DNA of 64,000 nt. Source: Sphingobium sp. KCTC 72723 (lineage in GTDB: Bacteria > Pseudomonadota > Alphaproteobacteria > Sphingomonadales > Sphingomonadaceae). A program made the position numbers and the translations under genes. Every line of letters begins with the position of its first letter. Position 1 is the stretch's first letter. The notes under the pieces are model-generated. The model ran no database searches. It was not told the origin of the DNA and saw only the letters and a list, made by a program, of their open reading frames with translations. Of the stretch, positions 62,250 through 64,000 are shown piece after piece. The stretch is from positions 4,186,001-4,250,000 of the forward strand of contig NZ_CP060388.1 of assembly GCF_014280435.1 (NCBI RefSeq), given 5' to 3'.

Positions 62250-63055
62250 GCCTTCTGGTCGTCATTCCCGCGCGGGCCGGGTCGTCCCGCCTGCCGCGCA
62301 AGCCGCTGCGGTCGATCGCCGGGCGCACGCTGCTCCATCGCACCATTGCCATGGCACGCGCGGCCATTGGTGCGCGTGACGGCGTGGCGTTGACCGTAGC
62401 GACGGATGATGACGAAATTGCCGATCATGTTCGTGCGGTCGGGTGCGAGGCAGTGATGACCGACAGCGCGATTGCGACCGGGTCCGGGCGGGCGCTGGCC
62501 GCCGCGCTGGCGCAGGACGTCGTGCCGCAATTTATCGTGAATTTGCAGGGGGATTCGCCCTTTCAGCCGACCGGGGCGCTGGGGGCGGTGATCGCTGCGC
62601 TGGAAGCGGGCGCGCCAGTTGCGACGCCGGTGATCGCGCTCGACTGGCGCGCGCTCGATGCGTTGCGCGATCATAAGACGCGCTCGCCGTTCAGCGGCAC
62701 CACCTGCGCCCGCGCGCCCGATGGCAGGGCGCTGTGGTTTTCGAAAAACATCATTCCCGCGATTCGGGGCGAGGACGCCCTGCGCGCCAGCCAGCCACGG
62801 TCGCCGGTGTGGCGGCATGTCGGCCTTTATGGCTATGCGCTCGATGCGTTGCGCGCGTTCGAGGCAGCGCCGCCGACCGTGCTGGAGGAATTGGAGGGGC
62901 TGGAGCAGTTGCGGCTGCTGGAACTGGGCATCCCGGTGATGACGGTGCCGGTCGATCCGCCATCCTTCGATAGCAGCGGCATCGATACCGAGGCGGACAT
63001 TACCCGTGTCGAGGCGCTGATCGCGCTGCATGGCGACCCCACGCCGCCGCTGTGA
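62246..63055 (+). CDS. kdsB: KdsB, CMP-Kdo synthetase, probable CTG start
   Basis: From 62252 the frame reads LLVVIPARAGSSRLPRKPL, the canonical nucleotidyltransferase start, so the true N-terminus lies well upstream of the first ATG (62351). No ATG, GTG or TTG exists in frame between the upstream stop (62222-62224) and that motif; a CTG at 62246, overlapping the kdsD TGA, is the best candidate, giving 269 residues. The rest (LQGDSPFQP, TPVIALDW, WRHVGLYGYALDALRAF) is standard. CMP-Kdo is used to build lipopolysaccharide or capsule. Confidence 0.85.
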   Translation: MSLLVVIPARAGSSRLPRKPLRSIAGRTLLHRTIAMARAAIGARDGVALTVATDDDEIADHVRAVGCEAVMTDSAIATGSGRALAAALAQDVVPQFIVNLQGDSPFQPTGALGAVIAALEAGAPVATPVIALDWRALDALRDHKTRSPFSGTTCARAPDGRALWFSKNIIPAIRGEDALRASQPRSPVWRHVGLYGYALDALRAFEAAPPTVLEELEGLEQLRLLELGIPVMTVPVDPPSFDSSGIDTEADITRVEALIALHGDPTPPL

Positions 63056-63642
63056 TGCGCCGCATCTTCATCATTCGCCATGGCAATACATTTGCTCCCG
63101 GCGAGCCTGCGCGCCGGGTGGGCGCGCGCACCGACATTCCGCTGGTGGAAAGCGGGCGGGCGCAGGCGCAGCGGCTGGGCGCGTGGTTCGCGGGGGAGGG
63201 GGTGCCGGTCGCGCGGCTGCTGACCAGCCCGCTGCTGCGCGCGCGCGAAACGGCGCAGGCGATTGCGCAAGCGTGCGATCATGCGCCCGACGGCACGCGC
63301 GACTGGCTGGGCGAAATCGACCATGGGCCGGACGAGAATCGCGTCGAGGCCGATGTGGTCGCGCGGATCGGCGCGCAGGCGATTGCCGACTGGGACGAAC
63401 GCGGCATCGCGCCCGATGGCTGGCTGGTCGATGCCGATACCCGCATCGCGGCGTGGCGGGCGTTCTTTGCGGAGGATGGCACGGGCGCGGACCTGCTGGT
63501 GACGAGCAACGGCGCGGCGCGATTCGCGCTGCTGGCGGCGGGGCGGCCGCTGGCCTCGCTCAAGCTGCGGACCGGCGCGTTCGGGGAGCTGGTGGTGGAG
63601 AAGGGCGCGGTGCGGGTGGTGCGGTGGGACGTGCGGCCATAG
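63055..63642 (+). CDS. histidine phosphatase family protein
   Basis: A 195-residue protein with the phosphoglycerate-mutase-like RHG motif (IFIIRHGNTFAPG), LLTSPLLRARETAQAIA and LLVTSNGAARFALLAAG. In the last motif the usual second catalytic His (SHG) is replaced by Asn (SNG), which may alter activity. ATG at 63055 overlaps the kdsB stop by one base (TGATG). Confidence 0.82.
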   Translation: MRRIFIIRHGNTFAPGEPARRVGARTDIPLVESGRAQAQRLGAWFAGEGVPVARLLTSPLLRARETAQAIAQACDHAPDGTRDWLGEIDHGPDENRVEADVVARIGAQAIADWDERGIAPDGWLVDADTRIAAWRAFFAEDGTGADLLVTSNGAARFALLAAGRPLASLKLRTGAFGELVVEKGAVRVVRWDVRP

Positions 63643-63659
63643 GGGGGAGCGCTCTGACT

Positions 63660-63837
63660 CGTCATGCCAGCGCAGGCTGGCATCTCAGGCGGTAGCGTGC
63701 GCGCAATGCCTGTTCGCCCTTCTCAAGCCTCATCCTGCTATCGCCTGAGACCCCAGCTTTCGCTGGGGTAACGGTATAAGGGGTGGGGAGTGGACGCCCC
63801 CTCTCCGTCATGCCAGCGTAGGCTGGCATCTCAGGCG
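63660..63837. repeat. three-unit extragenic palindrome cluster
   Basis: Unit 1 at 63660-63691 and unit 3 at 63806-63837 differ by one base (CGTCATGCCAGCG then C/TAGGCTGG, ending CATCTCAGGCG). Unit 2 at 63742-63774 is an inverted relative (CGCCTGAGACCCCAGC...CTGGGGTAACGG). Same family as the repeat at 23113-23197. The cluster fills the gap before the GIY-YIG gene. Confidence 0.88.
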
Positions 63838-63857
63838 AAGGTGCGCAACAATAGGGC

Positions 63858-64000
63858 ATGGCGCGAGGCGGCTTCACTTACATCATGACCAATAAGGCAA
63901 GGGGCGTCCTGTATATCGGCGTCACGGCAGACCTTGCCGCGCGGGTCGAACAACATCGCACTGGCACGGGTTCTGCCTTCTGCAAGAAATATGGCCTGAC
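63858..64000 (+). CDS. GIY-YIG nuclease family protein, 5' part
   Basis: The first 47 codons are in the window: GGFTYIMTNKARGVLYIGVT contains the Y-I...Y-I-G core, then ARVEQHRTGTGSAFCKKYGL with the conserved Arg and His. It matches the roughly 100-residue UPF0213 type nuclease. The 3' end is outside. It is immediately preceded by three extragenic repeats. Confidence 0.85.
   Translation, partial: MARGGFTYIMTNKARGVLYIGVTADLAARVEQHRTGTGSAFCKKYGL

Noticed and set aside
1..64000. CRISPR array or prophage
   Set aside because: No regularly spaced repeats and no phage structural genes; the repeats seen are isolated extragenic palindromes.

Overview
The window is a GC-rich, gene-dense chromosomal segment of an alphaproteobacterium, most likely a sphingomonad (Sphingobium/Sphingomonas-like). 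The basis is protein style and gene order: TonB-dependent receptor, OprP-type porin, ChvI/ChvG next to pckA, and many short extragenic palindromes of the CGTCAT...GCGCAGGC...ATCTC type. The genus is an inference; there is no rRNA in the window.

Region 1 (1-14.5 kb) starts with the end of an EmrA/EmrB drug-efflux pair. A complete assimilatory nitrate cluster follows: nasT-nasS (ANTAR antiterminator and nitrate sensor), a NarK-type nitrate transporter, an outer-membrane porin, nirB-nirD, a NasA-type nitrate reductase and a uroporphyrinogen-III methyltransferase for siroheme. mobA and fdhD, for molybdenum cofactor, lie next to it. Two transcripts in the cluster (transporter and nirB) begin with the same architecture: a sigma70-like promoter, two hairpins with six-base loops, and a strong Rho-independent terminator just before the gene. 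This is what NasT-controlled antitermination should look like and is the best regulatory system in the window.

Region 2 (14.5-19.6 kb) is a cobalamin uptake locus: a cobalamin riboswitch, btuB, and btuF/btuC/btuD. Region 3 (19.6-41.2 kb) is mostly housekeeping: an LpoA-like lipoprotein, rsmI, yraN, gshB, DedA, xerC, MBL hydrolase, DUF4230, nadA-nadC, RNase T2, DUF4112, an orphan peptide-binding lipoprotein, an OprP-type porin, chvG/chvI, pckA, a ferredoxin-NADP reductase, DUF885 and a CitE-like lyase.

Region 4 (41.2-49.6 kb) looks accessory. It holds a YdeP/FdhF-type molybdoenzyme, a broken IS21 istB, rlmJ, a LysR regulator divergent from an SDR/SnoaL/MDR operon, a decayed ParB-like fragment, and a tRNA-Ser(GGA) at the right edge. 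Region 5 (49.7-64 kb) returns to core-like content: cyclophilin, Lrp/ald pair, TauE, glycine-zipper protein, ung, a class A beta-lactamase-like hydrolase, a DUF962 protein, two GNAT (PF13480-like) proteins around a cupin_8/JmjC-like oxygenase, a UDP-sugar epimerase, kdsD-kdsB for Kdo, a histidine phosphatase, and a GIY-YIG nuclease cut by the window end. Extragenic inverted repeats are scattered throughout and in places touch promoters or ribosome-binding sites.

All calls come from reading the sequence; no database search was run. Family names rest on remembered motifs.
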